Shown here piece after piece: positions 51,801 to 63,322 of a DNA stretch of 64,000 nucleotides (its first letter is position 1; every line of letters starts with the position of its first letter). The notes beneath the pieces were generated by a model that ran no database searches, had not been told where the DNA came from, and saw nothing but the letters and a program-made list of their open reading frames with translations. Source of the stretch: Aphrophora alni (Eukaryota > Arthropoda > Insecta > Hemiptera > Aphrophoridae); NCBI GenBank assembly GCA_963513935.1, contig OY740774.1, forward strand, positions 99,951,668-100,015,667, given 5' to 3'. Position numbers and translations under genes: made by a program.

Positions 51801-52850
51801 ATAATGTAATATTTACCAGGGACTGAAATTCCCGGAAAATCCACGTAAGGGCTCTGGATAATCCCCATGGAATCGCAATGCGTGTCCACCACAACACAGT
51901 TGCTGTAATGTTAAGGTTGTCATCATCAGTAACTGAGTAATTAGGCCCTATATTCTGCCAAATCGGCTTGTCTAGTTTTCTTGAGAGACATTCTTCTGAT
52001 ACTCTTGGAGCATGTCCATTTCGAAACGAGAGCTAACATGTTTCGCCTGATCATTTTGGAAATATTTTAAGGGATGAAATTAGATTTCGTAGATAAATTA
52101 AAACCATTACACAAAATTTGGACTACTTGTTATGTAAATCTTCTAAATGATTTTTTCTCTTTTTTATAGGTTAGGTCTACAATTAAACAAAATGATTAAT
52201 CCTTCATTTTGAAATTAAACCGATTTTTTTATACGTTTTACTATAGTAATTTATATCAATATAAAAGTTGAATAAATAGCAATGACGGAGCAATTTATTC
52301 ACACTATATATATAATTTAAAAAAATACATTGTGTACCTGCTACATAGGTAAGTAAAAACTTGCAGGCGAAACAAAAGTCATTGAAACCGAATACATCTA
52401 GAAAAGTCTTAATCGATTTCCTTCTACTACAATACTTTCACTTTATATCTAAAGGCGTGAAATAAAATTAGTCGCCAAATGAAATTTAACATATCTGTTT
52501 TCAAACTGATCAATTTGAGTTGGATACTACAATGCAGCATTTGAATTGCATTTCAGAAAAATCCTCACATCTACAAGATTTTCAAGATTCTTGAATTGAG
52601 ACAAATTATTGAAAAGGAACTGTTGTAAAGGTCAGCGGGCGCTTTCTTCGACCTTTGTGAAACACTTGTGAATGGAAGTAGTTTTGGTGGCAGGTGGGAG
52701 AGGTGCACTTTACAAATTATCACCTTCACGGTCACTAAAGCAGGAAAGTTCGTACTGTTGTGTGACAATGCTTTACAAACTGTAACATTGCCGACTTTTA
52801 GTCATCTCGACAAATGGGGGCGGATAATTTATTGCCACGGGGTGATACAG
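51801..52850. other. Presumed intron, one possible unknown segment
   Basis: Mostly AT-rich. 52600-52850 is more balanced in composition and open on both strands for about 65 codons (plus strand FGGRWERCTLQIITFTVTKA). I do not recognise either protein. It directly precedes the TTAGG satellite and may be part of that repeat's history. Confidence 0.35.
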
Positions 52851-54060
52851 TTAGGTTAGGTTAGGTTAGGTTAGGTTAGGTTAGGTTAGGTTAGGAGGTT
52901 ATTCTAAGAGGTTTAATGCTTAAGCAAGGAAACTATGACTTTCATTGTAAGAGTCTGTTTTACCCTATATTAACTAGAATGACAATGGTTCCATGAAATT
53001 TGGATGATTTTATTTCCCCTCGTACACGATATATAGATAAAGGTTAGGTTAGGTTAGGTTACAGCGTTATCTAAGAGGTTTAATGTTTAAGCAAGGGAAC
53101 TATGACTTTCATTGTAAGAGTCTGTTTTACCCTATATTAACTAGAATGACAATGGTTCCATGAAATTTGGATGATTTTATTTCCCCTCGTACACGATATA
53201 TAGATAAAGGTTAGGTTAGGTTAGGTTAGAGTGTTATTCTAAGGTTTAATGCTTAAGCAAGGAAACTATGACTTTCATTGTAAGAGTCTGTTTTACTGCA
53301 TATTAACTAGAATGACAATGGTTCCATGAAATTTGGATGATTATATTTTCCCACGTACACGATATATAGATAAAGGTTAGGTTAGGTTAGGTTAGAGCGT
53401 TATTCTAAGGTTTTATGCTTTAGCAAGGAAAGTATGACTTTCATTGTAAGAGTCTGTTTTAGCGCATATTTACTAGAATGACAATGGTCCGATGAAATTT
53501 GGATGATTTTATTTCCCCACTTAGACGATATATAGAGAAAGGTTAGGTTAGGTTAGGTTAGGTTAGGTTAGAGCGTTATTCTTAGGTTTAATGCTTAAGC
53601 AAGGAAAGTATGACTTTCATTGTAAGAGTCTGTTTTAGCGCATATTTACTAGAATGACAATGGTCCGATGAAATTTGGATGATTTTATTTCCCCACTTAG
53701 ACGATATATAGAGAAAGGTTAGGTTAGGTTAAGTTAGGTTAGGTTAGGTTAGGTTAGGTTAGGTTAGGTTAGAGCGTTATTCTTAGGTTTAATGCTTTAG
53801 CAAGGAAACTATGACTTTCATTGTAAGAGTCTGTTTTACCGCATATTAACTAGAATGACAAAGGTTAGGTTAGGTTAGGTTAGGTTAGGTTAGAGCGTTA
53901 TTCTAAGAGGTTTAATTCTTTAGAAAGGAAACTGTGATTTAAAATTGTAATAATCCTACCGTTTACCGTATATTAACTAGAACGACAATGGTTCTATGAA
54001 AAATTTTCCACTTACACGATATATAAAGTTTTGTGAGGTCGAAACATTATTTTAAAGTTT
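52851..54060. repeat. Satellite of about 170 bp alternating with TTAGG blocks
   Basis: (TTAGG)n blocks lie at 52851-52895 (nine perfect units), 53043-53061, 53209-53230, 53374-53395, 53541-53570, 53717-53771 and 53863-53892. Between them a unique spacer repeats: TTCTAAGGTTTAATGCTTAA, GCAAGGAAACTATGACTTTC, TGTAAGAGTCTGTTTTA, AACTAGAATGACAATGG and GATATATAGATAAA. About seven monomers with 5-20 percent differences are visible, the last two decayed or shortened. TTAGG is the canonical telomere repeat of most insects, so this is an interstitial telomere-like array built into a satellite. Confidence 0.93.
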
Positions 54061-54142
54061 TAATGGAAATTTCCATTTTTAAGTTTTGGAATAAAACAAA
54101 TGACGTCAGTATATATGTAATCCTTATAGTACGTTGCAGTCC
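54061..54142. other. Spacer between satellite and MITE
   Basis: AT-rich spacer, no feature. Confidence 0.4.
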
Positions 54143-54350
54143 TAACGGGTGTCGAGGGCGTACCCAGGATTAAAACTAGGGGGGGGGGGAGGCAAGCCAT
54201 GGTCATTCAATATACAATTGATTATAAAAATAGTTATTTCAAGAATTGTATTAAATTCCAGCAACAAAATGTATAATAAAGATTTATTTTTTGCTTCCAG
54301 GGGGGGCAGCTGCCCCCCTGCCCCTCGCTGGGTACGCCCATAACGGGTGT
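54143..54350. mobile_element. 188-bp MITE with 10-bp duplication
   Basis: TAACGGGTGT at 54143-54152 and 54341-54350 flanks a 188-bp element (the true duplication may be 8 or 9 bp). Inverted termini share GGGCGTACCCAG (left from 54156; right as its complement near 54328-54339). G/C homopolymer tracts sit just inside both ends (10 Gs at 54179, and GGGGGGCAGCTGCCCCCC near 54301-54318). The interior is AT-rich and noncoding. A duplication of 8-10 bp fits hAT or Mutator-like elements. A related G-rich fragment is at 48917. Confidence 0.88.
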
Positions 54351-55390
54351 GTTTACAAAATTATAAAATTTCTATTAATTTTATCAAAATTGGAAAGAAC
54401 GATTTAGTTCAAAATTGGTATAGACTATAGAGTGATTCAGGTGTGATCACTATTTTCTTCGATAAATACAAAATTTACAAAAAACTTTAAACGGTAACTC
54501 ATCAGGGTTTTATGATTTGAAACTAGAGCTACTGTATTACCAAATTTTTCATATCGCCCGCCATATTTTTTCAATATGGTGGTTGCTATACATTTTCTTA
54601 TTTAAAAAATGTAAAATGTACGTTTATCAAATCCCGGAATTTACTCATCAGTTTCTTGCAGTGGAACGAAAGGTATTTGTAAACATTTGATACACAGTAA
54701 TTGTATATTTATAAGCAGCTCAATTTATATACCCAACGAAAAAAGTACTGATTACTATAAGACGAATATAAAATCATTGAAATAAACACCTACAATCAAC
54801 ACCATCATGTTACTAACTCAACCCTATCATACAATGCAATTGGCCTACAAGCAGGTTATGTCCAAAAGTTGCCTCTGGGGCCTTGTAAAAAGTGTGAACT
54901 AACAGTATTTAATAAGAAAATCCGATAATATTGTACAATGAATATTTACTGATTTTAAACACACCCTATCATTTGCTTGCATAGTAAAATGAAACTGTGA
55001 ACAGGTTACAGAAACTTTTAACAATACATATTTAAAAGCCTAATTTAGAACTTGTTTATTCCAAGCGTTCAAACTGAAAATAAATTAGGCCTAATTTTAA
55101 CGACAACCTATTCTTATTAATTACCAATCTTTTACAACTGTTGTACTATCAACTAAGCCTCGTCATAAGTATTGTGTAATGCTTTAATAAGCATCTAGAT
55201 GAAAGTTGTGAGCAAAAACTCAATAGAACCATAAATCATAGTAACAATAGTGTCCACCTGTAGTCTATGCCATGGGAAAGCAGGTAGCTTCCTTTAGAAT
55301 CTTTGTCGACACCGCGTCTGCAATGGAATGCACTCGTCGTATAACAATCAACAATGCATCTAAGGGTTCAATGGAAGGTAATGATTGATA
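54351..55390. other. Presumed intron, nothing recognised
   Basis: AT-rich sequence with no supported feature. Phrases near 54540-54660 resemble dispersed noncoding repeats but could not be paired within the window. Confidence 0.4.
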
Positions 55391-56080
55391 AGCCATTTCA
55401 AAGCTTTGTATTGTGTACAATAAGTTTTGAGGTTATGTCTTCTGCCTAGTCCATAGGAGTTTATAAACTTAAAATACGTTTGATTCAGTTTTATTAGGGG
55501 GGGGGGATGATCAGTTCACTTGATAGCAGCACTTATATGTAGCCATTTCAAAGCTTTGTATGATGTTCATTAAGTTTTGAGGTTATGTTTAAAAATGGTT
55601 TCTGCCTAGTGCGTAGGAGTTTATAAACTTAAAATACGTTTTATTAGGGGGGGGGATGATCAGTTCACTTAATAGCAGCACTAAATTGTAGCCATTTCAA
55701 AGCTTTATATGATGTTCATTCAGTTTTGAGGTTATGTTTAAAAATGGTTTCTGCCTAGTGCGTAGGAGTTTATAAACTTAAAATACGTTTTATTAGGGGG
55801 GGGGGGATGATCAGTTCACTTAATAGCAGCACTAAATTGTAGCCATTTCAAAGCTTTATATGATGTTCATTCAGTTTTGAGGTTATGTTTAAAAATGGTT
55901 TCTGCCTAGTGCGTAGGAGTTTATAAACTTAAAGTACGTTTTATTAGGGGGGGGATGATCAGTTCACTTAATAGCAGCACTAAATTGTAGCCATTTTAAA
56001 GCTTTATATGATGTTCATTAAGTTTTGAGGTTATGTTTAAAAATGCTTAGGCGATAAGAGTTTATAACCTTAAAATACCA
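55391..56080. repeat. Tandem repeat, five units of about 149 bp
   Basis: Units begin AGCCATTT(C/T)AAAGCTTT at 55391, 55541, 55690, 55841 and 55989 (spacings 148-151). Each continues GTTTTGAGGTTATGT, TCTGCCTAGTGCGTAGGAGT, TTATAAACTTAAAATACG and TTTTATTA, then a run of 8-10 Gs and ATGATCAGTTCACTTAATAG. The first and last units are the most diverged, as expected for array ends. The poly-G length differs in each unit. Confidence 0.95.
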
Positions 56081-56537
56081 ATGTTCCAGTTTTATTGAAG
56101 TGTAAACTTCTATAGGCGCATCGCGCACAAATTCCGCAGAAGGTAAATCAAATTCTGGGCGTCAAGGGGTAAATCCATAGTATACCTAACGGGTGGGGGG
56201 TACATTTATCAGTCATTTGTGCAGTTCTCTGCATCATAAACAAATAGGCTAGAACGTAAATTATTGTGATGAGGATATATTTTGATAAAATTTTGTTTTG
56301 AAGCAGTCCAAAAATTGGTATTAGAAACAATCAAATCATGGCTCACGTAAGATATTTCGAAGATTCCTCCAAATATAGTACATAAATATACAGTTTCATT
56401 GTGAGGGTGTCAATATTTAGTTTTTATCAAAATCTAAACTTTGGGAAACAGTTTGGGTATAATCTCTAATCATTGTATAACAGCTGGGGGTGGGGGTGTA
56501 CAAGTGTTACATTTTAAATATCTTAAAGAGTAGATAA
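56081..56537. other. Spacer with G-rich patches, nothing recognised
   Basis: AT-rich, with short G tracts at 56193 and 56485. No gene or element boundary was resolved. Confidence 0.4.
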
Positions 56538-56962
56538 AAATGGCAAAAAGAAAATGCACACCCCTTGTCAATTATAAAGTGCTTCGTAGTATTGTCAAAG
56601 CACCATTGTATGTCCGCAATACAGATATCCATATAGATTTTAAGATGCCTTTAGTGCACGAAGAGATACAAAAGTATGCTGGAAGGCGTGTAACCAAACT
56701 CCGTGATCATCAAAATGTAGAGGTGGCACATTTGTTCAGCATTCGTCCCACAGGTGCGGAGGCTGAAGAGAAAGAAATCTGTTGACTTGGTGCAGGATTG
56801 ATACACCTGATCGAAGTGTAGTTGCATTGTGAAGGGCGACTCTGGACGTTTTTTCACCACACAGCCAGTTACATCAGAGAAATATTGCTAGATAGTTGTT
56901 AACTAGTTGCAATTGTAAATAATTAAAAACCCCCCTTGTCAATCCAAAATAGTGGCCGGACG

Positions 56963-57056
<94 letters not shown>
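56538..57056 (+). mobile_element. 5'-truncated jockey-like LINE 3' end with poly-A tail
   Basis: From 56540 the frame reads KVLRSIVKAPLYVRNTDIHI, DFKMPLVHEEIQKYAGR and KLRDHQNVEVAHL. This is the C-terminus found after the reverse transcriptase in jockey-type LINEs (APWYVRN, then IHxDLxIPxVxEEI). A one-base shift near 56750 separates it from RRLKRKKSVDLVQD and a stop at about 56799, the usual end. The 3' untranslated region leads to a run of 94 A residues (56963-57056). The reverse transcriptase is missing, as in typical 5'-truncated insertions. Confidence 0.85.
56963..57056 (+). repeat. Poly-A tail of the LINE insertion
   Basis: 94 uninterrupted A residues following the LINE 3' untranslated region. 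The length and purity suggest a fairly recent insertion or slippage growth. Confidence 0.95.
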
Positions 57057-57059
<3 letters not shown>

Positions 57060-57340
57060 AATTATTGGTGTAAATAAATATTGAGCTTGACTTGTGAGAT
57101 AATATTAGATAAAAAAAATTCGAAGACAAGATATCAAAAAAAAAGTTTACTTAATCAAACGCGTTTCAACGACAAAGTCGCCATCCTCAGTGATACATGA
57201 GCTACATTAATTTAACTATAATAAGATATAATTTTGTTCTTGTAGCTCAGGTATCATTGAGGATGGCACTTTGTCGTTGAAACGACTTTGTTTAAGTAAA
57301 CGTAATTTTTGTGAAATCTTCTGTTCGAATTTTTTAAATT
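57060..57340. repeat. Inverted repeat with GTCGTTGAAAC motif in both arms
   Basis: Minus-strand arm 57210-57060 reads CACTGAGGATGGCGACTTTG, TCGTTGAAACGCGTTTGATT, AAGTAAAC, then TCTTCGAATTTTTTT and TCTAATATTATCTCACAAGT. Plus-strand arm 57240-57340 reads GTAGCTCAGGTATCATTGAG, GATGGCACTTTGTCGTTGAA, ACGACTTTGTTTAAGTAAAC and TCTGTTCGAATTTTTT. The first arm begins directly after the LINE poly-A tail. A single related copy lies at 19950-20090. Confidence 0.85.
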
Positions 57341-58640
57341 TAAATAATGGTATATTTAAATTATGAAAAATCCCAAAATTTTCTATTACGAGCAGTCAGT
57401 ACGTAAAAAAAACATATCTATAGCCTTTTCTTTAACATAAAAGAACTAAATTATCTCTTTGATGCCGAAATAAACCACAAGTATTAAAACAACAATTATT
57501 CATTTTTAAAATCCTTCCTATCTTTAATACTTCAAAATACTGTGCATCGTAAGTACTCTAAATAAGCTTTAATTTACGCTAATTTATTTCTGAAAAATTA
57601 TACAACACTCTAGTAAATCATTTAGTAAACACACTGTATAACAGCTCATGTCGAACAATTTGGTGGTCAAAACTCATTAATATTTAGATTAAGACCGACA
57701 AATGAGCGTAGACACAAAAAATATCAAAAGAAAGTCTTTTTGTTTCATGCCAGGGAATCAGCTACGTGCACAGTTTTTGTTCTGCAGCTTAAAACTTTAA
57801 AGCTGACAGTAAAACCTTTAAACAGTTAGGCCTAAGACAAACTTTTTATCGTCTCACTTTAAAAAGTTACTAAACACCTCATTGTTTGGTAATTTCCAAC
57901 AATAGCCTATTATTTGCGGATATGCTTTACAACTACCGACTTATTCAAGCACACGCTGTCAATTAACGATGGTCCAAGTGCCCCCACACGTTGAGAGCCG
58001 TACCCTTTCCAATAGTTCATTACAAACATGTTCATAATGCTTGATTAGGCAGGCTTGTGTTTAGTTGTTGAAGTGTGCTGTTAGAGTTTTCCACTGTGGT
58101 TGTGGGTTATCTTTTTTAGTATTTGAACAAAGAAATTAATGAATGGTGGTAGGCTTTTTTATGCTCAATTAATTGATTTTTTTTTAACTGGAGGGCCGAT
58201 TTTTTAAATGAAAATATAAATTATATGCTACTAAAATATACCTGAATTGTTTGGAGTTATCTTAAACAAAAATAAATGAAATAAATATTAGTTATTTTAA
58301 AGTTTTAAAGAATTTTCAAATTATTCTATTATTTCTAATTATTTTAGCTGATCCTGAAACTCAAGGAACAAATTTTGACTTGGATTGGAAGTGCTTTATT
58401 CTAAACAAATATATAACTTCTAAACTGTAGCCTATGATATATTGAGTCCAGATTTGTGCTACATAACCTTTTTACCGGTATTTCACAAATCAAAACTTTA
58501 ATTTACATAATTTCAAAATAGTGGTTTAAAGTTTTTAACCATAAATTTCTAATTGTATAAAAAATTACAAAGGCCAAAGTATTTACATGATCTTTATTTT
58601 AATTGAAGGTCAAAAGATAGCTCATTTATAAATAAAACAA
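57341..58640. other. Presumed intron or intergenic DNA, nothing recognised
   Basis: AT-rich. One possible acceptor (ATTATTTTAG at about 58350) is followed by a short open stretch (DPETQGTNFDLDWK). It lacks a convincing donor, so it is not called as an exon. Confidence 0.35.
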
Positions 58641-58659
58641 CATCAGAATTTCTTGGTAA

Positions 58660-59820
58660 TTAACATTATATTCTTGTTTTTTGGGGTCGCTGAACAAGAT
58701 TATGATAATAATTTGAATTTTCCCCTAACCACAATCACTTTTTGGCAAGATTATGATGTCAAAATGATAAAATTAAAAATGCTGGATGCCAAAATGGCCG
58801 CTTTAAAAGTAAAAATGCCTTTTATGCTTTCTCATTAAGTTTTAATAGTAAATATTTTTTGACAAAATATCTACAACAATATTTCCTATAAAATTATACA
58901 ATTTGCAATTTCCCCCTTTCTTTCCTCCCTTCCCCTTTTCATTTAAACCCCTACGTGAATAATGGGAAAAACCGATCTTGGAAAATAATTTATAAATTGG
59001 CTTCAAAATTGTGTCCGGGCGTTTTTCGGGTCACTGAACCACCAGATTCCTAATGGGGAATGCCAAAAAGATCGTTCCTCAGGTAAAAATGGTTATTAAT
59101 GATGGTACCTACATAAAATCCCGTTACACTCAACCCCTAAAATCTCATAGATAGTATTGGAGTTTGTGAGGTATTCTGTTTTATCATAATAAAAGGCTCA
59201 AGGACAAAGGCCGTTGAAAAGAGAAAGTATTGATTAATTTTTAAGGAATGGTTGTCACAATTTTTCGAGTCTGGTAATTTTAAAATATTATTTTAAAACT
59301 CATTTTCTGTTATAGAATGGAATGGTATTGATGTATGAAAAAAATATAGCTTAAAGAGTAACTTCTTTGAATAAAGTTTATTGTTTACATAAATCCTTCA
59401 TATAATTTAAATTTGAATGTAAGGAAAATCTTTTTTTTTTTTTGGATATATCACGTTAAGTGTAATATGTAATGTGTTATTTTTACTTGTATTGTACTTT
59501 TATTTTTATTGTTATTGCATTCAAAATGATTATTTATTGTAATTTTATTGTGAAGAAATAATAATAATTATTATTATTTAAACAATAAACGCATATTGAC
59601 AATACCTACAGTAAAAACGTATGGTTAGAAAAGAGGAGACTTTAAAAATTGTATTTCTTTATAAAAGACATTATTCTCAATTAATATTTTATAGTTAAAG
59701 TTAGTGAAGTAGCATTAAAAGGTATTTTTAACCGTAGAGCAGCTCTTTTGGCATCCGCCATTTTTAATTTTGTTATTTTGGCATTATAATCTTGTTCAGC
59801 GACCCCAAAATCCCCCGAGT
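58660..59820. repeat. Inverted repeat pair, arms about 120-170 bp
   Basis: Left arm 58670-58840 (TTTTTTGGGGTCGCTGAACA, AGATTATGAT, AAAATTAAAAATGCTGGATG, CCAAAATGGCCGCT, AAAAATGCCTTTTATGCT) is matched in reverse by 59705-59817 (complement: TTTTGGGGTCGCTGAACAAG, ATTATAATGCCAAAATAACA, AATGGCGGATGCCAAAAG). The arms are about 870 bp apart with no other pairing seen between. The left copy has a 40-bp insertion. Family unknown. Confidence 0.78.
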
Positions 59821-61600
59821 ACAAATTTTGAGCCAATTATATCATTTCCTGAGATCGGTTAGGGGGTCCTAACCTAAAAACATTTTTTACATACAATTCA
59901 TATCGAGATAATTTGTTTTTTCACTGCCGTCCCTAAAAAAAAAAACTTCAGAGAACTGTGGATTTTTAAAAAGGAAATATTTCAAAGCAAGTTCACATAG
60001 ATTACACTTTAAATTTTCTTTTTTTAAAATTTTATTTACTCTACTGAACGTCAAAAATCAACCAAAAAGAGAAAATTCCTCTAAGCAAAAGACAAATTGA
60101 CATGCATAGACTAATAATTATTTAAGCTTAAATACAATACAGTTAGAGATTGAGAAATAACAAATTAATACCAGGAAATAAGTGTTTCACAAAACAAAAC
60201 CAAGAAGCCTTATTGACTTTTGTTATAGGTTATTACCCTCTAACAGAGGTATAACATGGCTCTGCATGAGACGGTTGACAAAGCCTTTGTCAAAATAAAT
60301 AAAGAACATTTTGCTTTCTAACGTTGGTACTACATGTTACAATATACAATGAGGCAAGTATAAACTAAAGAAAATTGCACTTATTTTAAAATTGGCTCTA
60401 CTGATTTAATTAAAATCTTAGTGACGAATGGAAATTAATGACCCCGAACTGTTGTACCAACTTTCAACTTTAGTTTTCAAATTTCATGATATCAAGCCAC
60501 CATGATACTTTTTTCTCACCACCCTTCCATCATCTTAGTCGTCTGTGTAAGGATGAAAGTGGATAGAGAACTATATTGTGCTCACATAGACCTATTGAAA
60601 TGCACAAAAATAGAATTCAAAATGTAAATAGACGGCCATTTTAAATAGTGTTTTGTTTGCATCTCATATGTTATTCAACTTACAACACAATAGATTAGAT
60701 AAAAAGGTCGTGTCAAGGCCGAGTCAGCGATACAAGCGTAGCGAGTGGAGAACTTTTTTAAATATATGAACAGTTTCGAAATGACCTAGGTCCGAAATGA
60801 CCTAGACAAAATACGAGCGAAACGAGTCGAGATTGTTTAAAATATACACATCTACAAGGTCCCCTTACAATCAATTTCCCAATACAATGAAACATTTTCT
60901 AAAAGTTCCAAGAATCATACTTTTGGGGTAATTTATTTAAAAAATAGGGTTGTATTACATACGATAGGGCTGGGTTAGTACAATGATGTCCCCATTATCT
61001 TGTTTCTCACCTATAATTAGTATAGATATTTATTTGCTGGTAATATTATTTTTTCTCGTTTTAATTATTAATAGGTTTCATCTTGTAATAAACTGGCGAT
61101 CTTCATTGATCAATGTAGAGGTCGATGTCGACAAATCAGTTGATAAAAACTGTACAACATATTTACAGAATCTGTATATTTAATATTAAAAATGCACGGT
61201 ATTATTACATAAATTCACAGACAGTTATATTTTAACCCTATTCACAAGTCAAAACACTCTAGCTGCACAATTCTACCGTTTAATAGTGTTGTATAGAATG
61301 TGTGATAAATGTACACATACAGGATTAGCTGTAGGGGGGGGGGGGAGGAGATGAATTGCTAAAACATGACCTTAATATATCAATGCTCAATGATTATGAT
61401 ACTAATCTGCGAGGCATGTATATATCCGTCTCATATATTATGGACATATTTGACTGTTTGGTCTAGAAACTTGGTGTAAAGTTTCACCTCGATAATTTGT
61501 GTATGAAGAGTTTTAGATAAACTATTTCTTTTAAATTTTGGGAGGTTTTTATATGAAACAAAGTTCAACGTGTCATTTTTAAGGTCTTTTAAAATCAAAC
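59821..61600. other. Presumed intergenic or intronic DNA, nothing recognised
   Basis: AT-rich. A short local duplication GAAATGACCTAGGTCCGAAATG sits near 60776-60802. A G tract lies at 61335-61346. Open frames such as the one at 60983-61183 match nothing known. Confidence 0.4.
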
Positions 61601-61607
61601 TTTTCGA

Positions 61608-62440
61608 CATAATGCTTGTCTGCCCGTCTGTATGTCTGTACGTCTACACAGACAAGACGATAAATCCTATATATTTCAAACTTTAGATTTATATTATTTG
61701 TATTGTCCTACATGTAGGAAAAATAAAACGGAAAATATTAACAATGGAGTAGCTAAGGGTTTCAAACTATCTAGTTGACAAATTTTATGTTGGAAATATT
61801 ATGTATGTAGTAGTCTATCATACAAATAAACTAGAAGTTATTCTGATTACGAATATATATGTTTATTTGACGAAAAATTAATATGTTCACGCTAGGTCAA
61901 ATTTAAAGTGTCAGATATCATGCCCCCCCTCTCTCTAACTTGATCACAGAGTGACCTACAAATTTGAAAATATTGTTTTCATTTGAAATTAAATTGCAGG
62001 GCGATATAAGCTAATACATTATAGTTTTTTTGTATGACGAACACAACTTAATTTAACCGATGAGAAATGAATAGCGTGTGAGTTTATATAGAAATTTTTG
62101 TGAGATGTGGACAAACAATTCACGTTAAAAGGTGGATTGCAGTTTCATTGATTGCTCTTTATTAGGGGACGTAGGTAAACCAAAAACCCTTATAATTTCA
62201 CGCGAGTGTCTGTCTGTAAGTCTACACAGACAAGACGATAAATCTTAGATATTTTAAACTTTGCGTTTATCTTTGTATCGTCTCTCATATAGAAAAAAAT
62301 ATATAGCGGTAACAACAAAAAATACGTAGAAGGGTAGTTACGGGCAAAAACCTATTACTTGAAAAATTGTATTGGAAATATTATTTGAGGTATGTCAAAT
62401 AAAATTATAAGTGATTTTGATTTCGAATCAATTAATGGTT
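61608..62440. repeat. Diverged direct duplication, two copies about 600 bp apart
   Basis: GTCTGTACGTCTACACAGAC, AAGACGATAAATC and TATTTCAAACTTTAGATTTA at 61635-61690 recur as GTCTGTAAGTCTACACAGAC, AAGACGATAAATC and TATTTTAAACTTTGCGTTTA at 62211-62270. Similarity continues about 200 bp through TTGGAAATATTAT and a following TATCA/GTCAAATAAA. Each copy contains the palindromic GTCTACACAGAC. No coding potential. Confidence 0.8.
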
Positions 62441-63313
<873 letters not shown>

Positions 63314-63322
63314 ATATATATA

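Noticed and set aside
52571..52859. Open frames on both strands before the TTAGG satellite
   Set aside because: Balanced composition is notable, but neither protein is recognisable and no splice or start context supports a gene.
52851..53892. CRISPR-like layout of short repeats with spacers
   Set aside because: The spacers are themselves conserved and the short repeats are TTAGG runs of variable length in eukaryotic DNA, so it is a satellite.
58345..58440. Possible second exon of the divergent gene (DPETQGTNFDLDWK)
   Set aside because: It has an acceptor-like start, but no good donor before the stop and no recognisable homology.
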